A stretch of 64,000 bases of DNA, taken from contig OY969700.1 in the NCBI GenBank assembly GCA_963702035.1, positions 992,001-1,056,000 on the forward strand, given 5' to 3'. How positions within the stretch are numbered: the stretch's first letter is position 1; the number at the start of each line of letters is the position of its first letter. The stretch is from VRUE01 sp963702035 (GTDB lineage Bacteria > Actinomycetota > Thermoleophilia > Solirubrobacterales > 70-9). A model generated the notes under the pieces. It saw nothing but the letters and a program-made list of their open reading frames with translations, was not told where the DNA came from and searched no databases. This document shows, one piece after another, positions 23,982 to 32,777 of this stretch. A program made the position numbers and the translations under genes.

Positions 23982-25631
23982 TCAGTCTGGCGCCGGCTCC
24001 AGATCGGCGCGCCCGCGTGCCGCTTCGACTCCGCTCACCTGGACGGATATGGGATCGCCAAGCCGCAGCTTGCGCTTGGACTCCTGGCCGACCAACGCCG
24101 TCTCGCTCTGGTCCAGCTCGAAGCGCTCGGCGCCGCCGAGGCGGCGTGCGGGCAGAAAGCCTTCGTAGACGTCGCCGAGCTCACCGCGGAAGGCGACAAA
24201 GGCACCGGCCCGGATCAGCCCCGAGACCTCGCCGGCGAAGGCCCGACCTGCATCGAGCCCCAAATGGGGGTCCGATGCAGGTCGGATGGATGCGCCGCGT
24301 TCGCGCAGCTCGCGCTCGAGCAGGAAGGCGGCGCAGATGTCGTCGGCGCGGCGCTCGACCCGCATCGACTCGCGCTCCCGCTCGCTGCAATGCGCCGCCA
24401 CCGCGCGGGCTTCGGCGGCACTCGGCGCCGGCTCGCCCTCCCCCAGCACCGCCAGCAGAGCACGATGGACGATCAGGTCCGGATAGCGACGGATCGGCGA
24501 GGTGAAGTGGCAGTAGGCGGCGCTGCCGAGCCCGGCGTGGCCGCTGTTGCGCTCGCTGTAGGAGGCCTGTTTGAGGGAACGCAGCACGAGCGATGTATAC
24601 GCGGCGCGACCGTGCCCGCGTCGCGCCGCCTCCTTGGTCACCAGCCGGCTCGCTTGCGCCGCCAGCTCGGCCGCCTGGGCCGGCGCCGGCGCACCGCGCA
24701 GCGGCGGGGTCGGGATCTCGAGCGCGTGCAGCTTGGCGATCAGGCTTTCGATCCGCGGCGGATCCGGCCTGGCGTGGACCCGGTAGATCGCCGCCACCCG
24801 CTTGCGCTCGAGGAGTTGCGCGACCTGCTCGTTGGCGAGGATCATCAGCCGCTCGATCAGCCGGTGGGACTCGGTCTGGGCGACGCTGTGCGCGCCGATG
24901 ACCTCGCCGCGCGAGTCGAAGCGGAACTCGGGCTCGAAGGACTCGACGTCGAGGCTCGTGGCGCCGCGCCGTTCGCCCAGCGCCGCCGCTGCCTCGCGGG
25001 CTACCGCCAGCGGCTCGGCAACCGCCTCCGGCGCTTCCGCCCGCCCCGAGAAGACGACGTCGAGCTCGTCGTAGTCGAGCCGCGCGTCGGAGCGGATGCG
25101 GCTGCGGTAGAAGGCGGTGCTGCCGGGATGCCCATCCGCGTCGAGCTCGACCTCGGCCGTCACCGCGAGCCGCTCGACCCCCGGCGCCAGGCTGCAGGCT
25201 TCCTCGCTGAGCGCGTGCGGGAGCATCGGCTCGACCGCGCCCGGGGCGTAGGTGCTGTTGGCGCGGCGCAGCGCCTCAATGTCGAGCGGCGAGCCCGGGG
25301 GCACGTGGGCGGCGACGTCGGCGATGTGAATCCAGAGCCGCGTCGTCCCGCCCTCGCGGTGGGCCGAAACCGCGTCGTCGAAGTCGCGTGCCGTTGCCGG
25401 GTCAACCGTGAAGGTGGGTAGATCGGTCAGGTCGCGGCGCGGACCGCTGCGCGACTCCGCCACGGCGCTCGCCTCGGCCGCTTCGAGCTCGAGCGAGGCA
25501 CGGAAGCCTCGGCCACCCAGCTCTTCGCGCAGCAGCGCCTCGACCGCCTCACGGGCGTTCTTCGGCTCGGCCCGGCGGCGCCCCCGCCCCCGCTGCCGCT
25601 CCCGGTAATAGCGCCAGTCGCGCTCAGCCAT
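23982..25631 (-). CDS. rnr: RNase R/II family exoribonuclease
   Basis: 549 aa. The RNB catalytic domain includes DPATARDFDDAVSAHREGG with the Asp cluster that binds magnesium, YAPGAVEPMLPHALSEEACS, and HFTSPIRRYPDLIVHRALLA. A C-terminal S1-like domain (AFAGEVSGLIRAGAFVAFRG onwards) follows. The N-terminal cold-shock domains of long RNase R are missing. Placement beside smpB and near ssrA fits degradation of non-stop mRNA. A 43-bp palindrome is inserted in frame before the S1 domain. Confidence 0.9.
   Translation of the reverse strand: MAERDWRYYRERQRGRGRRRAEPKNAREAVEALLREELGGRGFRASLELEAAEASAVAESRSGPRRDLTDLPTFTVDPATARDFDDAVSAHREGGTTRLWIHIADVAAHVPPGSPLDIEALRRANSTYAPGAVEPMLPHALSEEACSLAPGVERLAVTAEVELDADGHPGSTAFYRSRIRSDARLDYDELDVVFSGRAEAPEAVAEPLAVAREAAAALGERRGATSLDVESFEPEFRFDSRGEVIGAHSVAQTESHRLIERLMILANEQVAQLLERKRVAAIYRVHARPDPPRIESLIAKLHALEIPTPPLRGAPAPAQAAELAAQASRLVTKEAARRGHGRAAYTSLVLRSLKQASYSERNSGHAGLGSAAYCHFTSPIRRYPDLIVHRALLAVLGEGEPAPSAAEARAVAAHCSERERESMRVERRADDICAAFLLERELRERGASIRPASDPHLGLDAGRAFAGEVSGLIRAGAFVAFRGELGDVYEGFLPARRLGGAERFELDQSETALVGQESKRKLRLGDPISVQVSGVEAARGRADLEPAPD
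24243..24285. repeat. 43-bp palindrome inside the RNase gene
   Basis: Arms CCGACCTGCATCG and CGATGCAGGTCGG are perfectly complementary, with an inner CCCC-AAAT-GGGG hairpin. The gene frame is kept open; the added peptide is around SIRPASDPHLGLDAG, just before the S1 domain, in a place where family members have a short linker. Confidence 0.8.
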
Positions 25632-25688
25632 CGCAACACCTTCCGGTGCGCTTTATCCACCCATGCGGTGGGAAAGGCGCACCGGAAC

Positions 25689-26873
25689 TCATTGTTCTTC
25701 GACCGAGAGCACCGCCAGGGCCCTTTCGAGCCCCTCGTCGCGACTCGTCCCGGGTAGATCGGGGGCTCGCACGTCGGGGTGGATGCCCTTGCCGGCCAGG
25801 TTGGTCCCGTTCGGGGTGAAGTACTCGCCCACGGTCAGCTTCAGCGCACCGCCGTTGGAGAGGTCGATCTCCTGCTGGAAGACGCCCTTGCCGTAGGAGC
25901 GCGTGCCGACCGTCTTCGCGCCGGCGTCGTCGGCCAGCGCCGCGGTGAGGATCTCCGCCGCCGAAGCGGTGTTGCGGTCGATCAGAACGACGATCGGCAG
26001 CGACGCCAGGTTGTCGCCCTTGGTCTTGTATATGGCGTGGCCCTGGCTGCGCGAGCTGGTCGAGACGACCGTTTCGTCCTTGGGCAGGAAGATGCCCGCG
26101 TTCAGCACCGCCTCCTCCAGCAGGCCGCCGCCGTTGCCGCGCAGGTCGAGCACCAGCCCTTCGGCGCCCTGCCCCTGCAGCTTGCGCACCGCCCGCCGCA
26201 GCGCCAGGCTGGAGCCTTCGCTGAAGGTCGCGAGGCGCGCGTAGCCGAGCTCGCGCCCGTGCGCGGTCTCGAGTTTGCCGCTCACGACCGGCAGCGAGAT
26301 CTGGGCACGGGTGAGGCGCACCTGCCGCGTCTTGCCGCCCTTTGGAGCGCGTACCCCGACCGTCACCTCCGATCCTTCGGGACCTTTGATCAGGTCGGTG
26401 GCGGCGTTCGAGTCGAGGCCGGCTATCGAGCGTCCGTCAACCGAGACGACCGTGTCGCCGACCGCGATCCCGGCAGCGTCGGCCGGCGAGCCCTTGAAGA
26501 CGCGTTCGACCCGCAAGCCCGCTTTGACCCCGGTCACGCTGAGCCCGATCCCGGAGAAGCGCCCCTCGATTTCCTCGTCGAAGCGGGCCAGCGCTTCTGG
26601 CGAGAAGTAGTCGGAGAAGCGGTCGCTGTATTGCCGCCGCAGCCCCCGCACCATGCCCTGCAGCGAGGAGTCGATCAGCTTGCCCTGCGAGACCGGGCGG
26701 TAGTAGTTGTCTTCGATCAGCTCGGTCGCTTCCGCGGTCAGCCCGGCCGATTCGTCGACGAAGAGGTCGCGCAGCGAGGGCGGCATCTTCGCCGGGTGGC
26801 CACCGATCCAGAGCCCGGCGGCGAGCACGGCGAGGAACGCAACCGCGAGGCCCAGCGTCCGCGCAACCCTCAC
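25689..26873 (-). CDS. ctpA: C-terminal processing peptidase (S41, PDZ)
   Basis: 394 aa. N-terminal membrane anchor (LGLAVAFLAVLAAGLWIGG), PDZ domain (about residues 95-180, GIGLSVTGVKAGLRVERVFK and SPADAAGIAVGDTVVSVDG), and S41 protease core with LRGNGGGLLEEAV, catalytic Ser in NTASAAEIL and Lys in SYGKGVFQQ. It cleaves exported proteins outside the membrane. 10 bp downstream of ftsX, it may process cell-division or wall proteins. Confidence 0.94.
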   Translation of the reverse strand: MRVARTLGLAVAFLAVLAAGLWIGGHPAKMPPSLRDLFVDESAGLTAEATELIEDNYYRPVSQGKLIDSSLQGMVRGLRRQYSDRFSDYFSPEALARFDEEIEGRFSGIGLSVTGVKAGLRVERVFKGSPADAAGIAVGDTVVSVDGRSIAGLDSNAATDLIKGPEGSEVTVGVRAPKGGKTRQVRLTRAQISLPVVSGKLETAHGRELGYARLATFSEGSSLALRRAVRKLQGQGAEGLVLDLRGNGGGLLEEAVLNAGIFLPKDETVVSTSSRSQGHAIYKTKGDNLASLPIVVLIDRNTASAAEILTAALADDAGAKTVGTRSYGKGVFQQEIDLSNGGALKLTVGEYFTPNGTNLAGKGIHPDVRAPDLPGTSRDEGLERALAVLSVEEQ

Positions 26874-26883
26874 CCGAGAGGCC

Positions 26884-27801
26884 TCAGACCTTGAGGAAGC
26901 GACGCAGGGTGACGCCGGAGCCGACCGCCGAGACCAGCACCGCGGCGGCGAAGAGGATCGCGACCAGCGCCGGGAAGGAGAGCGTGGTGGCGTTCTGCGC
27001 GGCGAGGAAGCCGATGCTGTTGCTCAGCGGGTCGACGATCGTCAGCTTGCCCAGCCACAGGATCAGTATGGCCACCAGCCCGCCGAAGAAGCCGACCACG
27101 ACCCCCTCGATCATGAAGGGCCAGCGGATGAACCAGCGGGTGGCGCCGACGAGGCGCATCACCTCGACCTCGCGGCGACGGGTGTAGATCGAGAGCCGGA
27201 TCGTGTTGCCGACCAGCATCAGCGAGGCGATGATCAAGAGCGCCGTAATCACGGTCAGGACGATCTTCAGCGCGCTCGTCACCTGCTCGATCTTCTTCGA
27301 GTCTTCCTGGCGGTCGAAGACGTCCTGGACGATCGGCGAGATCGGCTGCGGCTTGCCGTTCGCGCCCGGCGGCGTCACCGCCGCCCGCACCGAGTCGAGG
27401 TTGCTCGCGTCGTCGGCCTTGACTTCGAAGTTCGCCGGCAGCGGGTTCGAGTGAAGCTGGGTCAGCAGTTCGCCGCTCTTCTTCTTGCCCAGGTCTTCGG
27501 TCAGTTCGTGCAGCGCCTCGGACTTGGTGATCAGCTTCACCGAGCTGACGTGCGGTATTTCCCGCAGCTTGCGCTCGAGTGAGTTGATTTCGGCGCGGGT
27601 CGCGTCGTCGAAGATCGCCACCCGGAACTCGAGGCTGTCGCGGACCTGGTTGCTCTTCGCCTGCGTCGTCTGGAAGATCGGGATCAGGACGCCGAGCAGG
27701 ATCACGGTGACGACCGTGGTCACGATCGCCGCCATGCTCGGCGCGCCGTTGCGGCGCAGCGCCCGGAATGCCTCCTGAGTGAAGAAGAGAAGTCGCGACA
27801 T
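26884..27801 (-). CDS. ftsX: Cell division protein FtsX
   Basis: 305 aa with the FtsX plan: N-terminal cytoplasmic stretch (FFTQEAFRALRRNGAPSMAA), first membrane helix, an extracellular domain of about 130 residues (DDATRAEINSLERKLREIPH), and three C-terminal helices with LVGATRWFIRWPFMIEGVVV. Works with FtsE as a type VII ABC transporter that activates peptidoglycan hydrolases; the nearby Rpf-like protein and CtpA are possible partners. Confidence 0.96.
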   Translation of the reverse strand: MSRLLFFTQEAFRALRRNGAPSMAAIVTTVVTVILLGVLIPIFQTTQAKSNQVRDSLEFRVAIFDDATRAEINSLERKLREIPHVSSVKLITKSEALHELTEDLGKKKSGELLTQLHSNPLPANFEVKADDASNLDSVRAAVTPPGANGKPQPISPIVQDVFDRQEDSKKIEQVTSALKIVLTVITALLIIASLMLVGNTIRLSIYTRRREVEVMRLVGATRWFIRWPFMIEGVVVGFFGGLVAILILWLGKLTIVDPLSNSIGFLAAQNATTLSFPALVAILFAAAVLVSAVGSGVTLRRFLKV

Positions 27802-27807
27802 GGTCGG

Positions 27808-28659
27808 TTAGAAGAGCGAGTCGTGGGCGTGGCCGTTGGTCTGCCCCTCGGGGCCGACACCCATCTCGGCCCGCATGCGCAGGCCGAACTCGGACGTCGA
27901 CTCCTCGGTGTAGCCGCCGCTGACCTCGTCGCGGACGACGCGGCCCTCATACAGCTCGATCACGCGGCGGCGCATGTTGTCGACCATCTCGCGGTCGTGG
28001 GTGACGACGACGACGGTCGTGCCGGTCTTGTTGATCCGGTAGAGCAGCTGCATCACGCCGATCGAGGTGACCGGATCGAGGTTGCCGCTGGGCTCGTCGG
28101 CGAGCAGGAGGGGCGGGTGGTTGACGAAGGCGCGGGCGATCGAGACGCGCTGCTGCTCGCCGCCGGAGAGCTCGTCGGGGTAACTGTGCAGCTTGGTCGA
28201 GAGGCCGACGAGGCGGAGGATCTCCGGCACCTGGCGGCGGATTTCGCCGCGGTGGGCGCCGAGCACCTGCAGCGCGTAGGCGACGTTGTCGTAGACCGTG
28301 CGGTCGGGGAGCAGCTTGAAGTCCTGGAAGACCGTGCCGATGTTGCGCCGCAGCTGGGGGATTTTCTTCTCCGCCATCGCGCCGATGTCGCGGCCGGCGA
28401 TGCGGACGCTGCCGTCGGTCGCCTCGAGCTCGCGGATCAGCATCTTGATCAGCGTCGACTTGCCGCAGCCGGTCGGGCCGACGAGGAAGACGAACTCGCC
28501 CTTGTCGATCGCGAGCGAGACGCGGTCCAGCGCCATATGGCCGCCGGGATAGACCTTGGTCACCTCGCGCATCTCGATGATCGGCGCACCGCCCTTGCGG
28601 TTGCGCGGAGCCAGCGGCTCGCCACTCGTCTTCTTGTTCTTCTTTTTGCGCAGGGCCAT
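27808..28659 (-). CDS. ftsE: Cell division ATP-binding protein FtsE
   Basis: 283 aa from ATG at 28659. Walker A VGPTGCGKSTLIKM, signature LSGGEQQRVSIARAF, Walker B LLLADEPSGNLDP. An upstream ATG at 28731 would add 24 residues but the chosen start is followed by a basic MALRKKKNKK stretch and the conserved IIEMREVTKVYPGG start of the domain. It has a C-terminal extension of about 50 residues beyond the core ATPase. It is 6 bp upstream of ftsX. Confidence 0.95.
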   Translation of the reverse strand: MALRKKKNKKTSGEPLAPRNRKGGAPIIEMREVTKVYPGGHMALDRVSLAIDKGEFVFLVGPTGCGKSTLIKMLIRELEATDGSVRIAGRDIGAMAEKKIPQLRRNIGTVFQDFKLLPDRTVYDNVAYALQVLGAHRGEIRRQVPEILRLVGLSTKLHSYPDELSGGEQQRVSIARAFVNHPPLLLADEPSGNLDPVTSIGVMQLLYRINKTGTTVVVVTHDREMVDNMRRRVIELYEGRVVRDEVSGGYTEESTSEFGLRMRAEMGVGPEGQTNGHAHDSLF

Positions 28660-28807
28660 CTCGTCGCGGGGTCCCTTCTCCAGCCACAGGGTGACTCCTG
28701 CGCGCCGGTTCGCGCGCAACAGCCCGCCCACGCAGAAGGTTTGCGAAAGACTAGCGAAATGTCAGCATTCGCTCATAATCCCTCCACCCGCCTGCTTGAA
28801 TGGCGTC

Positions 28808-29965
28808 GTGGGGACACTCGCCGAGCTGCGCCGCACCGTGTCCCCGCAAGTCCTCCGCGCCTCGGTGACGCCGCTGGCCTCGATCTTCGGCAGCGGCTTC
28901 CTGATCATCGTGCCGCTGCTCGAGCGGTCGATGGGCAGCCTGGCCGTGATCGGCGTGGTCGCGATCTGCGCCGTCGCCTGGTTGGTCGGCAGCGCGATCC
29001 GCCACAACATCGTCGCGATCGAGCCGCGGGCCGAAAGCGGCACGCTCGACAAGGGCGATCGCCGCCTCGAGCGCGCCGGCGATGTCCTGATCGCGATCGC
29101 CTACGTGATCTCGGTCGCGCTCTACCTGCGGATCATGGCCGAGTACCTGATCCGCTACGTCGCGCCGGGGACCGGGTGGGCGGTCAGCGCCGTGGCCTGC
29201 GCGGCGGCCGCGGGCATCGTCCTCGTCGGCGTCACCCGCGGCTTCCGCGGCCTCGACCTGACCGAGCGCGTCGCGCTGATCGCGGTCCTGGTGCTGACCA
29301 CGGCGCTCGGCGTGACCTTTGTCGGCGCCGACGTCAGCCAACTGCTCGGCGACGGGCTGGAACTGCCGGCGGCGGATGGCCACGGCGTCTGGGAGACGCT
29401 GCTGCTGCTCGGCGGGCTGGTGATCACCGTGCAGGGCTTCGAGACGGTCCGCTACCTCGGCGACGAGTACGACGCGCGGACGCGGATCTGGGCCTCGCGC
29501 GTCGCCCAGGCGGTCGCCGCCTCGATCTACGTCGGCTTCGTCGTCGTCGCCACGCCGCTGATGGGGATCGGCACGCCAGACGGGGCCGACGCGACGCTGG
29601 TCAACATCACCGAACGGGTCGCGCCGCTGCTGACCCTGCCGCTGGTGCTCTGCGCGATCCTCAGCCAGCTCAGCGCCGCCACCGCCGACACGGTCGCCGC
29701 TGACGGGAACCTCCGCGAACAGGCGCCAAGCGCCCTGCGCGGACGCCGCGCCTACCTGCTCAGCGGCACCGCGGCGGCCGGTTTGATCCTGACGATCCCG
29801 ACGCTGACGATTGTCACCGTCGCCTCGCGCGCCTTCGCCGCGTATTACTGCGTCCAGTGCCTGATCGCGCTGCGCACCTCACGAGCCGTCCCGGCCAAGC
29901 TCGGCTTCGCCGCGCTGGCCCTGCTCCTCGCCGGGATCGCCCTGCTCGCCCAGCCGGTCAGCTGA
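28808..29965 (+). CDS. APC-like membrane transporter
   Basis: About 385 aa from GTG at 28808, with roughly ten membrane segments (for example ASIFGSGFLIIVPLLERSMG, ALYLRIMAEYLIRYVAPGTG, LLLLGGLVITVQGFETVRYL). General look is of amino-acid or ion permeases of the APC superfamily, but I recognise no specific substrate motif. It is divergent from ftsE. The start is chosen because the first helix follows shortly after. Confidence 0.6.
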   Translation: MGTLAELRRTVSPQVLRASVTPLASIFGSGFLIIVPLLERSMGSLAVIGVVAICAVAWLVGSAIRHNIVAIEPRAESGTLDKGDRRLERAGDVLIAIAYVISVALYLRIMAEYLIRYVAPGTGWAVSAVACAAAAGIVLVGVTRGFRGLDLTERVALIAVLVLTTALGVTFVGADVSQLLGDGLELPAADGHGVWETLLLLGGLVITVQGFETVRYLGDEYDARTRIWASRVAQAVAASIYVGFVVVATPLMGIGTPDGADATLVNITERVAPLLTLPLVLCAILSQLSAATADTVAADGNLREQAPSALRGRRAYLLSGTAAAGLILTIPTLTIVTVASRAFAAYYCVQCLIALRTSRAVPAKLGFAALALLLAGIALLAQPVS

Positions 29966-30011
29966 GCAGTCGGCTCTTGTGTTTCGCGGAGCAGGAGCAC
30001 TCTTCGAGGAA

Positions 30012-30043
30012 GCCAGAAGGGCGCCTGCGGGCGCCCTTCTGGC
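30012..30043 (-). terminator. Terminator hairpin for the lipoprotein gene (left repeat)
   Basis: GCCAGAAGGGCGCC and GGCGCCCTTCTGGC form a 14-bp stem 22 bp after the lipoprotein stop on the minus strand. In the right repeat (47068-47098) both arms changed together (AAGGG to AAAGG), keeping the stem, which supports a real function. Confidence 0.7.
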
Positions 30044-30064
30044 GGGTTCCCAGGTATCCCGTGC

Positions 30065-30553
30065 TCAGCTGTTCGGCGCGCACTCCTTGAGACCGAGCGC
30101 GTGCAGCTGCTTGCCCGCGGCGGCGAAGGTGTCGTTGTTGCCGAAGGCCAGTTCGGGGTTCGCTTCGATCTTTTCCAGGGTCTGCTGGGAGAGTTCCAGC
30201 GCCGAGCTCACCTGCTGTTCCTCGCCGCTTGGCGCGCCGAGGGCTTTGACGCCGTCGATCTGGGACTGGACGTTGGGGACCAGGACGGCTTCCACGAGTT
30301 CGGCTTCCTGCGCCTTGCTCGGTTTCTTGTTCTCCAGGCCGTGCTTCTTGACGTAGGCATTGATTTCGGCTTCCTGCGCCTTTTCGCCCTTGACACAGAC
30401 GGCGTTGCCCTTGGCGACGAATTCGGCCTTACTGATCGCGGCCGTCGTTTCGGTAGAGGTCGAGTTGCTGCTGCTGCCACATCCAGCTACGCAGACCCCG
30501 ACGACAAGGGCGGCCATCAAAACCAGCCCACAGATCATCCTTCTTCGCATCAA
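30065..30553 (-). CDS. Lipoprotein of unknown function (left copy)
   Basis: 162 aa. Signal peptide and lipobox VGVCVAGCGS, then a Ser/Thr stretch and a helical domain with two cysteines (NAVCVKGEKAQEAEINAYVK and GLKECAPNS). It looks like an actinobacterial secreted helical domain; no function known. Identical at protein level to the gene at 47120-47608. Confidence 0.8.
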   Translation of the reverse strand: MMRRRMICGLVLMAALVVGVCVAGCGSSSNSTSTETTAAISKAEFVAKGNAVCVKGEKAQEAEINAYVKKHGLENKKPSKAQEAELVEAVLVPNVQSQIDGVKALGAPSGEEQQVSSALELSQQTLEKIEANPELAFGNNDTFAAAGKQLHALGLKECAPNS

Positions 30554-30700
30554 ACCCTCCTTGGCCGTTTTCGGACTCCGACCACCCTAACCGCGAATCG
30601 CCGCCCGATGGCCGGCGCGAAACGGGTCCCGCGTGCAATGCGGACAGCGCCCTCTGGTACGCGGAGCGGGAACGATCCACACAGGAGAAGCGCTGCCTGT

Positions 30701-30730
30701 GAACCTCGAAATACACGGCTACGGCGGGCC
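30701..30730 (+). pseudogene. 3' remnant of a secreted-protein gene
   Basis: GAACCTCGAAATACACGGCT and the following bases are the same as the last codons of the gene at 47877-48341. The rest of that gene and its promoter region (554 bp) are absent here, so the left repeat copy carries only the scar of the deletion. Confidence 0.8.
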
Positions 30731-30784
30731 GAGGGCTAGCCCGATTAACCGCATCAAACCCAGAACCGGCGGGTTGGCGGGGAG

Positions 30785-31606
30785 ATGGGATCGACGCCGA
30801 GCAGAGCTTCCGCGCTGAGCGCCCTTCTCGTCGGGACGCTGGGGCTGCTGGCGATTCTGGGCACGACAACCGCCGGCGCTTCGTCGGTGCGCTGGTCGCC
30901 GCCTCCCACCACCGCTCCCTGGCAGTGGCAGCTGCAGGGAAAGATCGACACCAAGATCCAGGCCCCGGTCTACGACATCGACGGCTTCGAAACGAAGCGC
31001 AGCACGGTGCGCCGCCTTCACGCGCAGGGCCGCAAGGCGATCTGCTACCTCGACGTCGGCAGCTGGGAGAGCTATCGCCCCGACAAAGGCGAGTTCCCGC
31101 GCTCGGTGATCGGGCGCCGCTACTCCGGCTTTCCCGACGAGCGCTGGCTCGACGTCGCCCACTTCCATCGCTTCGAGAAGCCGCTCAAGCAGCGCTTCTC
31201 GATGTGCGCGCGTAAGGAATTCGACGCGGTCGAGCCCGACAACATCGCCGGCTGGGAAAAAGAAAACCACACCGGTTTCAAGATCACCAAGGCCGACCAG
31301 CTCCGCTTCAACCGCTGGGTCGCCCGCCAGGTCCACGCGCGCGGCATGGCGGTGGCGCTGAAGAACGACGGCCGCCAGGCCGACAAGCTGGTCAACACCT
31401 TCGACTTCGCGATCGTCGAGCAGTGCTTCCAGTACCACGAATGCGGCTACTACCGGGAATTCATCCGTGATGACAAGGCGGTCTTCGAGGCCGAGTACGA
31501 ACAGAAGCCGAAGCAGTATTGCGAGACCGCGCGGGCGATCGGCTTCAGCGCGATCCACAAGTCTTATGACTTGTTCGCACGACCTTGGCACCCTTGCGTG
31601 CGCTGA
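30785..31606 (+). CDS. Secreted GH114-like glycosidase (left copy)
   Basis: 273 aa. Signal sequence (residues 8-32), then a TIM-barrel-type domain of the GH114 / TM1410 family: WQWQLQGKIDTKIQAPVYDI, KAICYLDVGSWESYRPDKGE, then FDAVEPDNIAGWEKENHTGF with acidic catalytic candidates, and DFAIVEQCFQYHECGYYREF. Family members cleave alpha-1,4-galactosamine polymers. Duplicate at 48421-49242. Confidence 0.85.
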   Translation: MGSTPSRASALSALLVGTLGLLAILGTTTAGASSVRWSPPPTTAPWQWQLQGKIDTKIQAPVYDIDGFETKRSTVRRLHAQGRKAICYLDVGSWESYRPDKGEFPRSVIGRRYSGFPDERWLDVAHFHRFEKPLKQRFSMCARKEFDAVEPDNIAGWEKENHTGFKITKADQLRFNRWVARQVHARGMAVALKNDGRQADKLVNTFDFAIVEQCFQYHECGYYREFIRDDKAVFEAEYEQKPKQYCETARAIGFSAIHKSYDLFARPWHPCVR

Positions 31607-31643
31607 TCGGCGACCCCAGTCAGGGGTGCCATAGGATTGCGCC

Positions 31644-32045
31644 GTGCCATTCACGCTCAGGAACCTCAAGGAGGATCTGGAGGATGTCGGATCCAACTTC
31701 GACGGCGCCCCGGACCTGGAGTTCCGCTTGGCGACCGAGGCGCTAGAGCTCGAGCAATCCGGCCTGGGCTACCAGCGCGTCCCACCCGGCTATCGCTTTC
31801 CGTACGGCCACACGCACAAGAAGCAAGAGGAGGTGTACGTGGTCCTGCGCGGGAGCGGGAGGATGAAGCTCGACGACGAGATCGTCGAGCTCAAGGAATG
31901 GGACGCGGTGCGCGTCCCGCCCGGTACGTGGCGAGGCTATGAGGCCGGGCCGAAAGGCCTCGAGATCCTCGTCATCGGCGCGCCCAATCTCGGCGAGGCT
32001 CCGCGCGAAGATGTCGATGGACAGCGCGACTGGTGGGCTGACTAG
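31644..32045 (+). CDS. Cupin-domain protein (left copy)
   Basis: 133 aa, a single cupin barrel. Metal-binding motif one reads YGHTHKKQEEVYVVLRGSG, motif two WDAVRVPPGTWRGYE, though the usual second His is replaced by Trp/Arg context. No enzymatic role can be assigned. Nearly identical to 49280-49681. Confidence 0.85.
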   Translation: MPFTLRNLKEDLEDVGSNFDGAPDLEFRLATEALELEQSGLGYQRVPPGYRFPYGHTHKKQEEVYVVLRGSGRMKLDDEIVELKEWDAVRVPPGTWRGYEAGPKGLEILVIGAPNLGEAPREDVDGQRDWWAD

Positions 32046-32051
32046 CGCCAG

Positions 32052-32777
32052 ATGGCGGAGAAAGCCGTGGCTGAGCCGCTCGTCAGCCTCGAGGGCGTCG
32101 AGAAGTCCTACGGCAGCGGCTCCGCCGCGCAGGTCGTGCTCGACAACCTCTCGCTCGAGATAGCCGAGGGAGAGCTCGCCGTCGTGCACGGCCCCTCGGG
32201 CTGCGGCAAGACGACCTTGCTCAACCTGATCGGCGGCCTCGACCGCGTCGACAGCGGGCGAATCCGCTCCTGCGGGACCGAGCTGACAAACGCTTCGCGC
32301 CCTGAGCTGACCGCCTACCGCGCCCGCTCGATCGGCTTCATCTTCCAGTTCTACAACCTGCTCCCCACCCTGACGGCGCTGGAGAACGTCGAGGCCGGTG
32401 TGCGGGTTGCCGGGGTCGAGCGGGAGGAGGCGCGAGCCCGCGGCAGCGCGCTGCTCGACCGGGTCGGCCTGGCGGAGTTCGCCGGGCGCTTCCCCGCGCA
32501 GCTCTCCGGCGGCCAGCAGCAGCGCGTCGCGATCGCCCGCGCCCTCGCCAAGCGACCGCGCCTGCTGCTCGCCGACGAGCCGACCGGGAACCTCGACGAG
32601 GAGACCTCCGCGGCCGTCCTCGAGCTGATCCGCGAGCTCAACCGGGAGACCGCCGTCACCTTCGTGATCGTCAGCCACAACCCGGCGATCGCCCGGGCCG
32701 GAGACCACGTGGTGCGGCTCTCCCACGGGCGCCTTGCCGAGCCGGGGACGGCCTCCTCCGGCCCGGTGGCGCCCTGA
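32052..32777 (+). CDS. ABC transporter ATP-binding protein (MacB/LolD type)
   Basis: 241 aa. Walker A VHGPSGCGKTTLLNL, signature LSGGQQQRVAIARAL, Walker B LLLADEPTGNLDEETS. The GNLD motif is typical of the MacB/LolD/FtsE type ATPases that work with FtsX-like permeases. Its stop overlaps the start of the permease gene (TGATG). Its ATG sits exactly at the right edge of the direct repeat. Confidence 0.93.
   Translation: MAEKAVAEPLVSLEGVEKSYGSGSAAQVVLDNLSLEIAEGELAVVHGPSGCGKTTLLNLIGGLDRVDSGRIRSCGTELTNASRPELTAYRARSIGFIFQFYNLLPTLTALENVEAGVRVAGVEREEARARGSALLDRVGLAEFAGRFPAQLSGGQQQRVAIARALAKRPRLLLADEPTGNLDEETSAAVLELIRELNRETAVTFVIVSHNPAIARAGDHVVRLSHGRLAEPGTASSGPVAP

Larger units (their letters stand above)
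30012..32055. repeat. Left copy of a large direct repeat flanking the island
   Basis: From the terminator hairpin to the GACTAGCGCCAGAT string after the cupin gene, this matches 47068-49691 nearly base for base. It lacks 554 bp present in the right copy (47756-48309) and about 30 bp near 30740. The lipoprotein is identical in both copies; the GH114-like and cupin proteins differ by a few residues. Confidence 0.93.

Noticed and set aside
23451..25421. 656-codon plus-strand frame across smpB and rnr
   Set aside because: Antisense shadow without protein character.
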